Assembly: GCA_022729575.1 (NCBI GenBank)
Contig: DZAL01000002.1
Location: 17,135-81,134 of the forward strand
Direction of reading: 5' to 3'
Length of the DNA stretch: 64,000 nucleotides
DNA from: Thiomargarita sp.
GTDB lineage: Bacteria > Pseudomonadota > Gammaproteobacteria > Beggiatoales > Beggiatoaceae
The translations under genes and the position numbers were made by a program. Positions 54,543 to 63,091 of this stretch are shown here, piece by piece (the first letter of the stretch is position 1; every line of letters begins with the position of its first letter). The notes under the pieces are model-generated. The model saw nothing but the letters and a program-made list of their open reading frames with translations. It was not told where the DNA came from and searched no databases.

Positions 54543-56340
54543 CAACAGCCAGGGCCGACCGATTCTGGTAATTGGGTACTGTTCTACGGTCAATGAATAA
54601 GCTGTTGCCAACTTGTGTTTTCGCCAGATGTTTAGCTTCAGAAGCCATAGCCGCAATGTCATGGTAAGACTGACAACCATCCAAATTAGGTGTGACTGCG
54701 CCAATGGATAAAGATAACAAGGGGAAAAAGGTTTTCTGACCAGTGCGGTCTAAACTATTAATCCCCCCTTGGGCACAATCTTCATTATTATAAAATGCTG
54801 GGACCGCTTGTTCAAATTCAGCCAGTATTGCGGTACAACGCTTCTGCCAGTCACTACTTTGCATGACTAAAATAAAATCATCTCCTCCAACATGGCCCAC
54901 AAAGTCTATTTGGGGGGAGGTGTGGAACACTAGAATTTTGGCCACCGTCTGAATCACCAAATCACCTTTACTATAACCATACACATCATTGAACGGCTTA
55001 AAATGGTCTAGGTCACAGTAGCAAATCGTAAAGGGCAAATGCTGTCGTAAGAGACTGTCCAAGTATTCATAAATGGGCACATTGCCGGGCAAGAGAGTCA
55101 AGGGATTCGCATAACGGGCATTCCGAATTTGCAGTTCCGTAATCTTCGCCAGTAAATCCATTACCCGCCCAAGACCACAATACCGCCCGTAGTCACAAAT
55201 GATAAAATCCTGGTTGGGCATGAGTTTGAGGTTAGCCGTGAGTTGTTGACTGGCTTCTGCTAAAGACAAGTTAATGTCCAGAATCAGGTGGTCGGTATCC
55301 ATAAAGCCACTAATCGATTTTCGTCCGTGGAGTTCCCGCCCATAACGGGTCAGAAACAAGTCAATGAAACTATGACGTCGTACAATACCAATGGCCGCGT
55401 GCATATTGTTGATGACTGGAATGGAATGAATTTCTGGGTTAGCGTGAAAGAGGTCAGCGACTTGTTCCACTACTGCGGTCGAGCGAATAAAAGGAACTTC
55501 CACTATCAGACAAGCAATGGTTTTAGAACGTTGCAAGGAGTAATCTGGATAAGGACGTTGCTGTGGTTCAAGAAACAGGTCCTGCGGTAATTGTGCTGGC
55601 GGTTTAGCTTGAGGAGAAGCAAAATAGTCACCTTGTCCAAGATGAACTCCTAACGCCCACAGTTCCTTAAAATCTATCTCAGTTTCAATACCTTCGGCAA
55701 TCATTTGGCAATTCAAGCGCATGGCAATATCCCGCAGGGAACGCACAAACTCTTTTTTGCCTAAATCCGCCTGTAGGTTTTGAGTAAAGTAATCATCGAT
55801 TTTGACATAATTTGGACGTAATTCAGACCATAAGCGTAAATCGGAATAACCGGTGCCCAAGTCATCTAAGGCAATCTGGCAATCTAATAGACGGTAGGAT
55901 TTGAGGAGGTCGTTGATAATAGCAATTTGTTCGGGGCGGAACTTTTCACCGACTTCAATCACCAATTGGTCTGGTGGCAAATGATAACGGTTGAGTACCT
56001 TCAAGAGCGATTGAGACTGAAACGCTGGTTGTAACAAGCTAGTAAAACTGAGATTGAAAAAGAGTTTGCCCGTCAGTTGCAGTTGTTGAAAGTATTTCAC
56101 CGCATGGTCATAACAGATCATCTCTAATTCCAGCAGACGACCACATTTAGTCGCTGCGTGGAATAAGGCAAAAGGGTAGTGTAAGCGGCTGTCAGCAGGA
56201 CCGCGAATGAGGCATTCATAACCAAGAATTCGTTGGTCAACAAAAGATACCACGGGCTGATAAAAAGGTATCAATTGACGAGATTCAAGAATGTCAAGTA
56301 ATTCTTTAGCAAGTTTAGTAGAAATAGTTTGATAGGACAT
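54535..56340 (-). CDS. EAL-CBS-GGDEF cyclic-di-GMP protein
   Basis: 601 residues. An N-terminal EAL-type domain (about 5-250) reads ECLIRG where active enzymes have EALLR, and retains the DDLGTGYSDL and IKIDDYF-like metal sites. A paired CBS-like region follows (270-400, HSIPVINNMHAAIGIV). The C-terminal GGDEF domain reads HVGGDDFIL, the active GGDDF form. It may make, break or sense c-di-GMP. The last residues (SALAVEG) and stop codon come from the first bases of the family B array. The order resembles YhjK- or FimX-like signalling proteins. Confidence 0.85.
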   Translation of the reverse strand: MSYQTISTKLAKELLDILESRQLIPFYQPVVSFVDQRILGYECLIRGPADSRLHYPFALFHAATKCGRLLELEMICYDHAVKYFQQLQLTGKLFFNLSFTSLLQPAFQSQSLLKVLNRYHLPPDQLVIEVGEKFRPEQIAIINDLLKSYRLLDCQIALDDLGTGYSDLRLWSELRPNYVKIDDYFTQNLQADLGKKEFVRSLRDIAMRLNCQMIAEGIETEIDFKELWALGVHLGQGDYFASPQAKPPAQLPQDLFLEPQQRPYPDYSLQRSKTIACLIVEVPFIRSTAVVEQVADLFHANPEIHSIPVINNMHAAIGIVRRHSFIDLFLTRYGRELHGRKSISGFMDTDHLILDINLSLAEASQQLTANLKLMPNQDFIICDYGRYCGLGRVMDLLAKITELQIRNARYANPLTLLPGNVPIYEYLDSLLRQHLPFTICYCDLDHFKPFNDVYGYSKGDLVIQTVAKILVFHTSPQIDFVGHVGGDDFILVMQSSDWQKRCTAILAEFEQAVPAFYNNEDCAQGGINSLDRTGQKTFFPLLSLSIGAVTPNLDGCQSYHDIAAMASEAKHLAKTQVGNSLFIDRRTVPNYQNRSALAVEG

Positions 56341-56469
56341 TCTTAATCATCCATAATGATATGGTAGAATGATATAGATTATTGGAGAAATATGACAAAT
56401 TTATGACAGATACGCTGATATTCCAATGATACTAATATCCTTGTTTAGTTGTCCCATAATGAATTTGGC

Positions 56470-56960
56470 CAGCCAGCAGGGATAACCCCCCTTCAAGGAA
56501 TATTATCTCTGCCGGTTTACCCCCTAATGTCATTAAGCTAAGGTTACGGCGTTGGAGTCCAAATCTTTAGATTTGGAAATACCGTCTCACCTTAACCAGT
56601 CTCGTCCAAATCTGAAGGTTTGGACTCCAACTCAGCTTAACTTAATGGCAGTGCGGTTTACCCCCAATGTCATTAAGCTAAGGTTACGGCGTTGGAGTCC
56701 AAATCTTTAGATTTGGAAATACCGTCTCACCTTAACCAGTCTCGTCCAAATCTGAAGGTTTGGACTCCAACTCAGCTTAACTTAATGGCAGTGCGGTTTA
56801 CCCCCAATGTCATTAAGCTAAGGTTACGGCGTTGGAGTCCAAATCTTCAGATTTGGCAACGCCGTCTTACCTTAGCCAATCTCGTCCAAATCTGAAGGTT
56901 TGGACTCCAACGCGGCTTAACTTAATGGCATTGCGGCTAAAGCCTCTACTCCAACGTGTC
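56470..56960. repeat. Family E array: three 140-bp tandem units
   Basis: Units starting with CATTAAGCTAAGGTTACGGC occur at 56531, 56671 and 56811, a 140-bp period. Each contains an inverted pair of GGAGTCCAAATCTTNAGATTTGG hairpins and a GCTTAACTTAATGGCAGTGC terminus. The first two units are almost identical and the third diverges at several bases. A decayed family B hairpin at 56480-56510 precedes. No gene is present. Confidence 0.88.
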
Positions 56961-57032
56961 GGCTCTTAGTCGGTAGCGACACCGTGTCGACTGTTTAACG
57001 CACTCAAAGAGGTGTTGCACACAGGGTTTTTC

Positions 57033-57455
57033 TCACTCCCCAATAATTTTCACCAATACTCGTTTCCGCCGTTTGCCATCAAATTCACCATAAAAAATTT
57101 GTTCCCAAGGCCCTAAATCTAATTTACCATGAGTAACCGCTACCACTACCTCTCGCCCCATGATTTGCCGTTTTAAATGAGCGTCACCATTATCCTCTCC
57201 AGTACGATTATGACGATATTGCGAAATCGGCTCATGCGGTGCTAATCTTTCCAACCAATCATCATAATCTTGGTGTAACCCAGATTCATCATCGTTGATA
57301 AACACCGAAGCGGTGATGTGCATAGCATTAACCAAAACCATACCTTCTTGTATTCCACTTTCTTGAACGCATTCTTCAATTTGACGAGAAATATTAATAA
57401 ACGCTCGCCGAGTGTGAGTATTAAACCATAATTCTTTACGATAACTATTCATCAC
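57033..57455 (-). CDS. YjbQ-family (UPF0047) protein
   Basis: 140 residues, whole family length. The motif [21 protein letters not shown] is the family signature, with the conserved histidine and NVMHIT-like ASVFINDDE segment. E. coli YjbQ has weak thiamine-phosphate synthase activity, so its proper role is uncertain. The start could be 57455 or the next ATG at 57452. It is 12 bases downstream of the oxygenase gene, so the two are co-transcribed. Confidence 0.88.
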   Translation of the reverse strand: MMNSYRKELWFNTHTRRAFINISRQIEECVQESGIQEGMVLVNAMHITASVFINDDESGLHQDYDDWLERLAPHEPISQYRHNRTGEDNGDAHLKRQIMGREVVVAVTHGKLDLGPWEQIFYGEFDGKRRKRVLVKIIGE

Positions 57456-57466
57456 TTTCTCCTGTC

Positions 57467-58369
57467 TTAAATTCGATCATAAAATCTCAATCTATACAAC
57501 AACCGCTGTTGCGCTAAACTTTCTCCGTCGGTAAAACCATTTCTGGTATGCAGGACATTATTACAAATCAATCCTTGATTAGGGGCTAGTAAATATTCGA
57601 AAATATAGGGAGAATCACTATGGCAAAAATCAGTCAAACATTTTAACGCCGCCTTCGTGATCGCATCTGATTTCCAAACAATACTTTTAGTACGTGCCGT
57701 ATAACGCATGTGTAACTGGCCGCTACCTGGCTCAAGAGAAAATACAGGACCAGATTGAGCACTACGAAGAGTTATTTCTCCCTCTATATTTGGCGGAATC
57801 GTCATTACTTCCATTGACATCAAAGCCGCAATATAACCCGGATTATGGTCACGCAAATGGATATAGGCAATCTCGTGATCCAATAATTTATTCTCTCCGC
57901 CATCTGGTGCCTGGCGAATACAATGCAGTATCACGGCATGAATTTGTTGCTCCGGGCGGTTATAATAGCCATCGGTATGCCAATTAATGGGGCGATTAGT
58001 GTAGGGAATATACTCTTGACCTGGTTTTTCCGCCACCACTTGTAAAGCCGTAATCCCCTCATCGTCGGCCCCTAAATTATGGTCCAGGCGACATAAACCA
58101 AATTGGGCCGCTAAAGTTTGAATGGCCGCTTTCGCCACTGGGGTGTCGGATTCTATTTGATAGAGCGCAAAATTAATCTGACGACACAAAGTTGAGATTT
58201 TTTCTTTCTCTGGCAACGTCAATTGATAGGGATTTTTAATAGACACGATTAAACTTTTTATATCGCGAGGATAAGCCGAAAGTTTGTGGTCGCGCCAATT
58301 TTTATAATCAGTTGTATTTTCTAATGAAAATGGATTAAATTGTAGATTTGATGGCGTTAATTGAGGCAT
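57467..58369 (-). CDS. TauD/TfdA-like Fe(II)/2-oxoglutarate oxygenase
   Basis: 300 residues. The metal triad is suggested by WHTDGYY (His and Asp of HxD) and the distal histidine in [11 protein letters not shown], with the RLLYRLRFY end supplying the 2-oxoglutarate arginine. The family hydroxylates many small acids, taurine among them; the N-terminal part ([16 protein letters not shown]) differs enough that the substrate cannot be guessed. Related proteins in this size class act on gamma-butyrobetaine or amino acids. Confidence 0.75.
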   Translation of the reverse strand: MPQLTPSNLQFNPFSLENTTDYKNWRDHKLSAYPRDIKSLIVSIKNPYQLTLPEKEKISTLCRQINFALYQIESDTPVAKAAIQTLAAQFGLCRLDHNLGADDEGITALQVVAEKPGQEYIPYTNRPINWHTDGYYNRPEQQIHAVILHCIRQAPDGGENKLLDHEIAYIHLRDHNPGYIAALMSMEVMTIPPNIEGEITLRSAQSGPVFSLEPGSGQLHMRYTARTKSIVWKSDAITKAALKCLTDFCHSDSPYIFEYLLAPNQGLICNNVLHTRNGFTDGESLAQQRLLYRLRFYDRI

Positions 58370-58546
58370 CGTTAAATTATACCGTATAAGTGATGTGTGA
58401 AACCATAAAGTAAAAAGATATTATTTTTTAATTCACTGAATTATAATGATTTTTGTCTAAAATGAAAAGTCTATCAAAAATTAAAATCAAAGAGATGACT
58501 TTATTTTTTTGGTAACCTAGTGTATAACATGGAATAAAAAATTTAC

Positions 58547-58575
58547 TTGACTAGTCCTGCTGAATCAATCATTAT
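58547..58575 (+). promoter_or_regulatory. Candidate promoter of dsrA
   Basis: TTGACT (58547-58552), 17-base spacer, then CATTAT (58570-58575), a moderate sigma-70 match. A second hairpin of CCAGATTT/AAATCTGG lies 67 bases downstream. Confidence 0.4.
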
Positions 58576-58641
58576 TTTATTATATAGTAATTTATATCTT
58601 AATGATGCACTGCAATAAAAAAAGTCTTTAGACCAGAGATT

Positions 58642-58665
58642 CCAGATTTTTCTATTGAAATCTGG
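58642..58665. other. Leader hairpin before dsrA
   Basis: Arms CCAGATTT and AAATCTGG with an eight-base loop, 50 bases before the dsrA start. It may affect mRNA stability. Confidence 0.45.
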
Positions 58666-58714
58666 AAAATCTTAATGTTAAGCGAGTTTTTTGTCAACCA
58701 AAGGAGTTTATACC

Positions 58715-59977
58715 ATGAGTAAAGCAATGCACTCGACCCCGATGTTGGATCAATTAGAGGGTGGCCCTTGGCCAAGTTTTATTACGGGAATTAAGCGATT
58801 GGCTCAAGATGAGGGAAAACCCTATCAAGAGATGATGATTGACTTATTGGGTCAGTTAGAACATTCTTATGAGACCCGCAAAGGTTATTGGAAAGGTGGC
58901 ACCGTAGGAGTACTCGGATATGGTGGAGGAGTTATTCCACGTTTTTCGGAAGTGGCTGCCAAATATCCAGCCTCCAAAGAATTTCATACCTTGCGGATTC
59001 AACCCCCCGCTGGAATGCACTATACCACTAAACTCATACGACAAATGTGTGAGGTTTGGGAAAAACATGGCTCTGGACTAATAGCCTTCCATGGTCAAAG
59101 TGGCGATATTATGTTCCAAGGGACGACCTCGGAAAAAGTGCAAGGTGCTTTTGATGAATTCAATGAGATGGGTTTTGACTTAGGTGGAGCTGGGCCTGCG
59201 GTTAGAACTGGCATGTCTTGCGTAGGGGCTGCGCGTTGTGAACATTCTTGCGCCAATGAGCAAAAGATTCACCGCTTATTAGTGAATAACTTTTTGGATG
59301 ATATGCACCGGCCGGCCTTGCCTTATAAATTTAAATTCAAGGTGTCCGGTTGTCCCAACGATTGCATGAATGCCATTGAACGCGCTGATATGGCGGTGAT
59401 TGGAACTTGGCGAGATAACCTCAAGGTAGATCAAGCAGAAGTCACTGCGTTTGTGGCGAATAAAGGACGCAAATATGTCATCGACAATGTAATTACTCGG
59501 TGTCCTACTCAGGCGTTGTCATTGAATGATGACGACACTTTAGCCGTTGACAATCGTAACTGTGTACGTTGTATGCACTGCATTAATGTGATGACCAAGG
59601 CGTTAGATGTAGGCGATGAAAAAGGAGTCACCATCTTAATGGGAGGCAAACGTACTCTAAAAATCGGCGACTTGATGGGGACGGTGGTGGTGCCCTTTAT
59701 GAAGTTGGAAACCGAGGAAGATTATGACCGGATCAAAGAAATGGCGGCTAGCGCGATTGAATTTTTCGCCGATAATGCGCTAGAGCATGAGCGGTTAGGA
59801 GAAATGATTGAGCGAATTGGCCTAGTCAATTTCTTAGAAGAGATGGGGTTACCAGTTGATCCCAATATGATAGCGGAACCACGGCAATCTTCTTATGTGA
59901 GAATGGATGAGTGGGATGGAGAAGCATCGAAGTGGTTTGCACGGAAACAGGAAGAGAAAGAAGCGCGTGCTGCTTAG
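58715..59977 (+). CDS. dsrA: Dissimilatory sulfite reductase alpha subunit (reverse type)
   Basis: 420 residues from ATG 58715 (AAGGAG upstream; the frame opens at 58691). The heterotetrameric DsrAB enzyme oxidises sulfur-bound sulfide to sulfite in sulfur oxidisers. Siroheme-[4Fe-4S] ligands are C-x5-C (CVGAARCEHSC) and GCPNDC; the ferredoxin insert is NRNCVRCMHCINVM with VITRCPTQAL. The sequence GTMSCVGAA-like region and the operon order are those of reverse-acting enzymes of sulfur oxidisers; direction is inferred from the dsrEFH genes downstream. It lies 120 bp before dsrB. Confidence 0.97.
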   Translation: MSKAMHSTPMLDQLEGGPWPSFITGIKRLAQDEGKPYQEMMIDLLGQLEHSYETRKGYWKGGTVGVLGYGGGVIPRFSEVAAKYPASKEFHTLRIQPPAGMHYTTKLIRQMCEVWEKHGSGLIAFHGQSGDIMFQGTTSEKVQGAFDEFNEMGFDLGGAGPAVRTGMSCVGAARCEHSCANEQKIHRLLVNNFLDDMHRPALPYKFKFKVSGCPNDCMNAIERADMAVIGTWRDNLKVDQAEVTAFVANKGRKYVIDNVITRCPTQALSLNDDDTLAVDNRNCVRCMHCINVMTKALDVGDEKGVTILMGGKRTLKIGDLMGTVVVPFMKLETEEDYDRIKEMAASAIEFFADNALEHERLGEMIERIGLVNFLEEMGLPVDPNMIAEPRQSSYVRMDEWDGEASKWFARKQEEKEARAA

Positions 59978-60010
59978 ATTTTGCAGAGAAAAATGTTACT
60001 TACTTAATGT

Positions 60011-60043
60011 AGATTTTCCAAGTCTCCGAGATTTGGAAAATCT
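60011..60043. repeat. 33-bp hairpin between dsrA and dsrB
   Basis: Arm AGATTTTCCAAGTCT, loop CCG, one mismatch. It has the 15+3+15 geometry. It stands in the gap between the two subunit genes and may set their relative message levels. Confidence 0.85.
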
Positions 60044-60097
60044 TTCGGTGATTTCAAAATAACTTAATATCACTTACCATCATTCGGAGGTTAATTT

Positions 60098-61168
60098 ATG
60101 GCAGCACCACGTATGCCCATAGAAAGCGGAGTACCCGACCCGTTTCAATATATGCACCCAATTATGGCACGCAATTTTGGTGCCTGGAAGCACCATGAGC
60201 GTCCACGTCCTGGCGTATTATGCCATACCGCCAAAAGCCAAGAACAAATTTGGACTGTACGCGCCGGTACGCAACGACAGATGGATGTTTATACCATTCG
60301 TAAATTATGCGATATTGCGGATAAATATGCGGATGGTTATGTGCGATTTACCATTCGTAGTAATATCGAATTTATGGTAGGTGACCACAACAAGGTCGAG
60401 CCTTTAATTCAGGAGTTAACCGCGGAAGGTTTTCCGGTCGGTGGCACGGGTCCTTCGGTGAGTATGATTGCTCATACGCAGGGATGGTTGCATTGCGATA
60501 TTCCTGGCACTGATGCGTCTGGTGTAGTGAAGGCTTTGATGGACGAATTGTATGAAGAATTTATCCATGAGCAGATGCCTAACCGAGTGCATATTACCAC
60601 CTCTTGCTGTCAAATTAATTGTGGCGGACAAGGTGATATTGCCATTAACATTCAACATACCAAACCACCGAAGATTAATCACGATTTAGTGGCCAATGTA
60701 TGTGAGCGACCTACCGTAGTCGCCCGCTGCCCAGTCGCCGCTATTCGGCCCGCGTTGGTCAATGGCAAACCTTCTTTGGAAGTCGATGAGAAGAAGTGCA
60801 TGTGTTGTGGTGCTTGTTATCCGCCATGTCCTCCCATGCAAATCAACGATCCGGAACATTCAAAACTGGCTATCTGGGTCGGCGGTAATCACTCCAATGC
60901 GCGTAGCAAACCGACTTTTCAAAAATTAGTGGCGGCCGGGATTCCCAATAATCCACCACGCTGGCCCGAAGTGGCCGCTATCGTCAAAAATATTTTGCAG
61001 GTGTATAAAACCGATGCCAGAGATTGGGAGCGGTTATCGGATTGGGTAGCTCGCATTGGGTGGCCACGGTTTTTTGAACTGACGGAATTACCGTTTACCA
61101 AGTTCCATATTGATAACTGGCGTGGCTCCCGGCGGAGTTTAAATGCCTCTACTCACATTCGATTCTAA
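60098..61168 (+). CDS. dsrB: Dissimilatory sulfite reductase beta subunit (reverse type)
   Basis: 356 residues. VHITTSCCQINCGGQGDIAI carries the siroheme-cluster cysteines, and the ferredoxin region is KKCMCCGACYPPCPPMQI with CPVAAIRP. It pairs with DsrA. GGAGG precedes its ATG. The message continues to dsrE after 77 bases. Confidence 0.97.
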   Translation: MAAPRMPIESGVPDPFQYMHPIMARNFGAWKHHERPRPGVLCHTAKSQEQIWTVRAGTQRQMDVYTIRKLCDIADKYADGYVRFTIRSNIEFMVGDHNKVEPLIQELTAEGFPVGGTGPSVSMIAHTQGWLHCDIPGTDASGVVKALMDELYEEFIHEQMPNRVHITTSCCQINCGGQGDIAINIQHTKPPKINHDLVANVCERPTVVARCPVAAIRPALVNGKPSLEVDEKKCMCCGACYPPCPPMQINDPEHSKLAIWVGGNHSNARSKPTFQKLVAAGIPNNPPRWPEVAAIVKNILQVYKTDARDWERLSDWVARIGWPRFFELTELPFTKFHIDNWRGSRRSLNASTHIRF

Positions 61169-61245
61169 GGTTCATTCGGAATCGATTTGGAACCGTGCAA
61201 ACCTGCCGTTGATACTGCGGCTTAGTTTATATAGGAGATAATTGC

Positions 61246-61638
61246 ATGAAGTTATCGGTGTTAGTGAATGAAGGTCCTTATCAGCATCAAGCCTCTGACT
61301 CGGCTTACCAATTTACCAAAGCCGCGTTAGAAAAAGGACTAGAAATTTTTCGTGTCTTTTTCTATCACGATGGCGTTAATAATGGGACTCGATTAACGGT
61401 ACCACCTCAAGATGACCGTAATGTCGTTAATCGCTGGAGTGAGTTGAGCAAGCAATATAATTTAGATTTGGTAGTATGTATTGCGGCCGCTCAACGGCGT
61501 GGTATTTTGGATGCCAACGAAGCCAAACGACAAGGTAAAGAGGCGAGTAATTTGGCTGATGGGTTTCGTATTTCGGGGCTGGGTCAACTGATTGAGGCTG
61601 GCATTCAAGCTGAACGTTTAGTGGTATTTGGCGATTAG
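61246..61638 (+). CDS. dsrE: Sulfur-transfer protein DsrE
   Basis: 130 residues. VVCIAAAQRRGIL contains the sulfur-binding cysteine of DsrE (Cys78 in Allochromatium), and the SGLGQLIEAGIQAERLVVFG end is typical. With DsrF and DsrH it forms an alpha2beta2gamma2 complex that passes sulfane sulfur to DsrC. The presence of dsrEFH is a marker of sulfur oxidisers, not sulfate reducers. AGGAG precedes the start; a family A hairpin follows the stop. Confidence 0.96.
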   Translation: MKLSVLVNEGPYQHQASDSAYQFTKAALEKGLEIFRVFFYHDGVNNGTRLTVPPQDDRNVVNRWSELSKQYNLDLVVCIAAAQRRGILDANEAKRQGKEASNLADGFRISGLGQLIEAGIQAERLVVFGD

Positions 61639-61643
61639 AGTCG

Positions 61644-61700
61644 AGATTTGACAACTTTAAAAAAGTTGTCAAATCTACTGTGGTCAAATCTGCTGTGGTC
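61644..61700. repeat. Family A hairpin and half copies between dsrE and dsrF
   Basis: A full hairpin (61644-61676) and then two repeated half arms (CTGTGGTCAAATCT). It is transcribed as part of the dsr message. Confidence 0.9.
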
Positions 61701-61727
61701 AAATCTTAATACAGAGGAGAATACGGA

Positions 61728-62108
61728 ATGTCAGAAGGCGTAACTAAAAAGTTCATGTACCTCAATCGTAAAGCACCTTATGGCACCATCTATGCGTTAG
61801 AATCATTAGAAGTAGTGCTCATTGGTGCCGCGTTTGAACAAGAAGTGAATTTGGTCTTTATTGATGATGGGGTCTATCAACTGAAGAAGAACCAAAGCAC
61901 TGGGGTCAATTCTGGAATTGGGATGAAAGATTTTTCCAAAACCTATCGGGCGTTGGAAGATTACGACATCAACAATTTGTATGTGGACCAGGAATCGATG
62001 AATGCGCGTGGCTTGACGGAGGAAGATTTCATTGTGCCCGTGCAAATACTGGCAACAGCGCAGTTGCGCGAGTTGATGCAACAACAAGATGTGATTTTAA
62101 GTTTCTAA
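61728..62108 (+). CDS. dsrF: Sulfur-transfer protein DsrF
   Basis: 126 residues. The opening KKFMYLNRKAPYGTIYALESLEVVLIGAAFEQEVNLVFIDDGVYQL is the DsrE/F fold; it lacks the catalytic cysteine of DsrE, as DsrF does. AGGAG is placed before the ATG. dsrH follows after 12 bases. Confidence 0.95.
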   Translation: MSEGVTKKFMYLNRKAPYGTIYALESLEVVLIGAAFEQEVNLVFIDDGVYQLKKNQSTGVNSGIGMKDFSKTYRALEDYDINNLYVDQESMNARGLTEEDFIVPVQILATAQLRELMQQQDVILSF

Positions 62109-62120
62109 ACGGAGGCTGAC

Positions 62121-62423
62121 ATGCTACATACTGTAAATAAATCGCCGTTTGAGAGAAATTCACTGGAAAGTTGTTTGCGCTTTGCCAGTCCGAATGATGC
62201 TATTTTGTTGTATGAAGATGGTATCTATGCTGCTCTCAAAGGCACGAAGTTTGAAACCACGATGACTGGTGCGTTACAGCAGTTCAAAATTTATGTGCTA
62301 GCTGCCGACTTAGAAGCGCGTGGTTTAAAGACCGACCGAATCATAGCGGGGATTCAACCGACCGATTACGGCGGCTTTGTGGATTTAGTGGTAGAATATT
62401 CGCCTGTACAGGCGTGGTTGTAA
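62121..62423 (+). CDS. dsrH: Sulfur-transfer protein DsrH
   Basis: 100 residues. ESCLRFASPNDAILLYEDGIYAAL carries the conserved Cys (Cys20 in the family) and the DsrH/TusB fold. It completes the DsrEFH complex. GGAGG precedes it. A 138-bp family F element separates it from dsrC. Confidence 0.95.
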   Translation: MLHTVNKSPFERNSLESCLRFASPNDAILLYEDGIYAALKGTKFETTMTGALQQFKIYVLAADLEARGLKTDRIIAGIQPTDYGGFVDLVVEYSPVQAWL

Positions 62424-62432
62424 TGATGTCAT

Positions 62433-62570
62433 CACTCACCTTACGCACCACCACCCCTAGTCCCCTCCTTGCTAAGGCGGGGAATGTCCCCTGCGAGGCC
62501 GGTGGTGCTCACTCCCCTCCTTACCAAGGAGGGGTTGGGGGTGGTTGAGTTAACCGTGCGTAAGGTGAGT
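62433..62570. mobile_element. Family F MITE-like element with ACTCACCTTACGCAC ends
   Basis: It begins ACTCACCTTACGCACCACCA and ends in GTGCGTAAGGTGAGT, a 15-base perfect terminal inverted repeat. It contains two CCCCTCCTT/AAGGAGGGG inner blocks. It is 138 bp long, non-coding, and lies between dsrH and dsrC in the dsr operon. A cognate transposase is not in the window. Confidence 0.85.
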
Positions 62571-62659
62571 CATTCAGACACAGCAGGAGTGTACTACGGG
62601 TTGAAACTCGTGGTACTCTCTCTATAGAGTTTAACTAAAAATTAGAAGAGGACAATACT

Positions 62660-62998
62660 ATGGCAGGACCGATTGTAGTAGAAGGCAAAACGATTGAGAC
62701 TGATGAAGAAGGTTATTTGATTAATTTGGCCGATTGGAGTGAACCAGTCGCCGACGTGTTAGCGTCCCAAGATAACTTGCCGCTCACCGAAAATCATCGG
62801 GAAGTGATTCGTTTCCTCCGCGATTACTATGATGAATATCAAATTGCCCCAGCAGTACGGGTGTTGACTAAGGCCATTGGGAAGAAATTAGGTTCTGAAA
62901 AGGGTAATAGCAAATATTTATATGAACTATTTCCTTATGGACCTGCTAAACAAGCATGCCGTTATGCAGGTTTGCCTAAGCCGACCGGGTGTGTCTAA
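62660..62998 (+). CDS. dsrC: DsrC, substrate sulfur carrier of sulfite reductase
   Basis: 112 residues. The C-terminal arm contains ACRYAGLPKPTGCV with two cysteines separated by ten residues; the penultimate one carries the trisulfide intermediate. RFLRDYYDEYQIAPAVR and YLYELFPYGPAKQ are conserved. It docks to DsrAB and accepts sulfur from DsrEFH. GAGG is placed before the ATG. Separation from dsrH by a MITE suggests its own control. Confidence 0.97.
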   Translation: MAGPIVVEGKTIETDEEGYLINLADWSEPVADVLASQDNLPLTENHREVIRFLRDYYDEYQIAPAVRVLTKAIGKKLGSEKGNSKYLYELFPYGPAKQACRYAGLPKPTGCV

Positions 62999-63022
62999 AA
63001 ATTAAAGCAAAGATTTGAGCAG

Positions 63023-63055
63023 AGATTTGACAACTTGTTTAAAGTTGTCAAATCT
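63023..63055. repeat. 33-bp hairpin, family A, between dsrC and dsrM
   Basis: Arms as in family A with loop GTT. It lies in the dsr message 25 bases after dsrC. Confidence 0.88.
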
Positions 63056-63091
63056 AAACACCAATCTAAACACTTAGGAAAGGATGGATGT

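Larger units (their letters stand above)
58370..58714. other. AT-rich leader of the dsr operon
   Basis: About 345 bases, AT-rich, free of the 33-bp hairpin families in their standard form. It contains the promoter candidate and a hairpin (58642-58665) close to the dsrA ribosome site. Confidence 0.55.
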
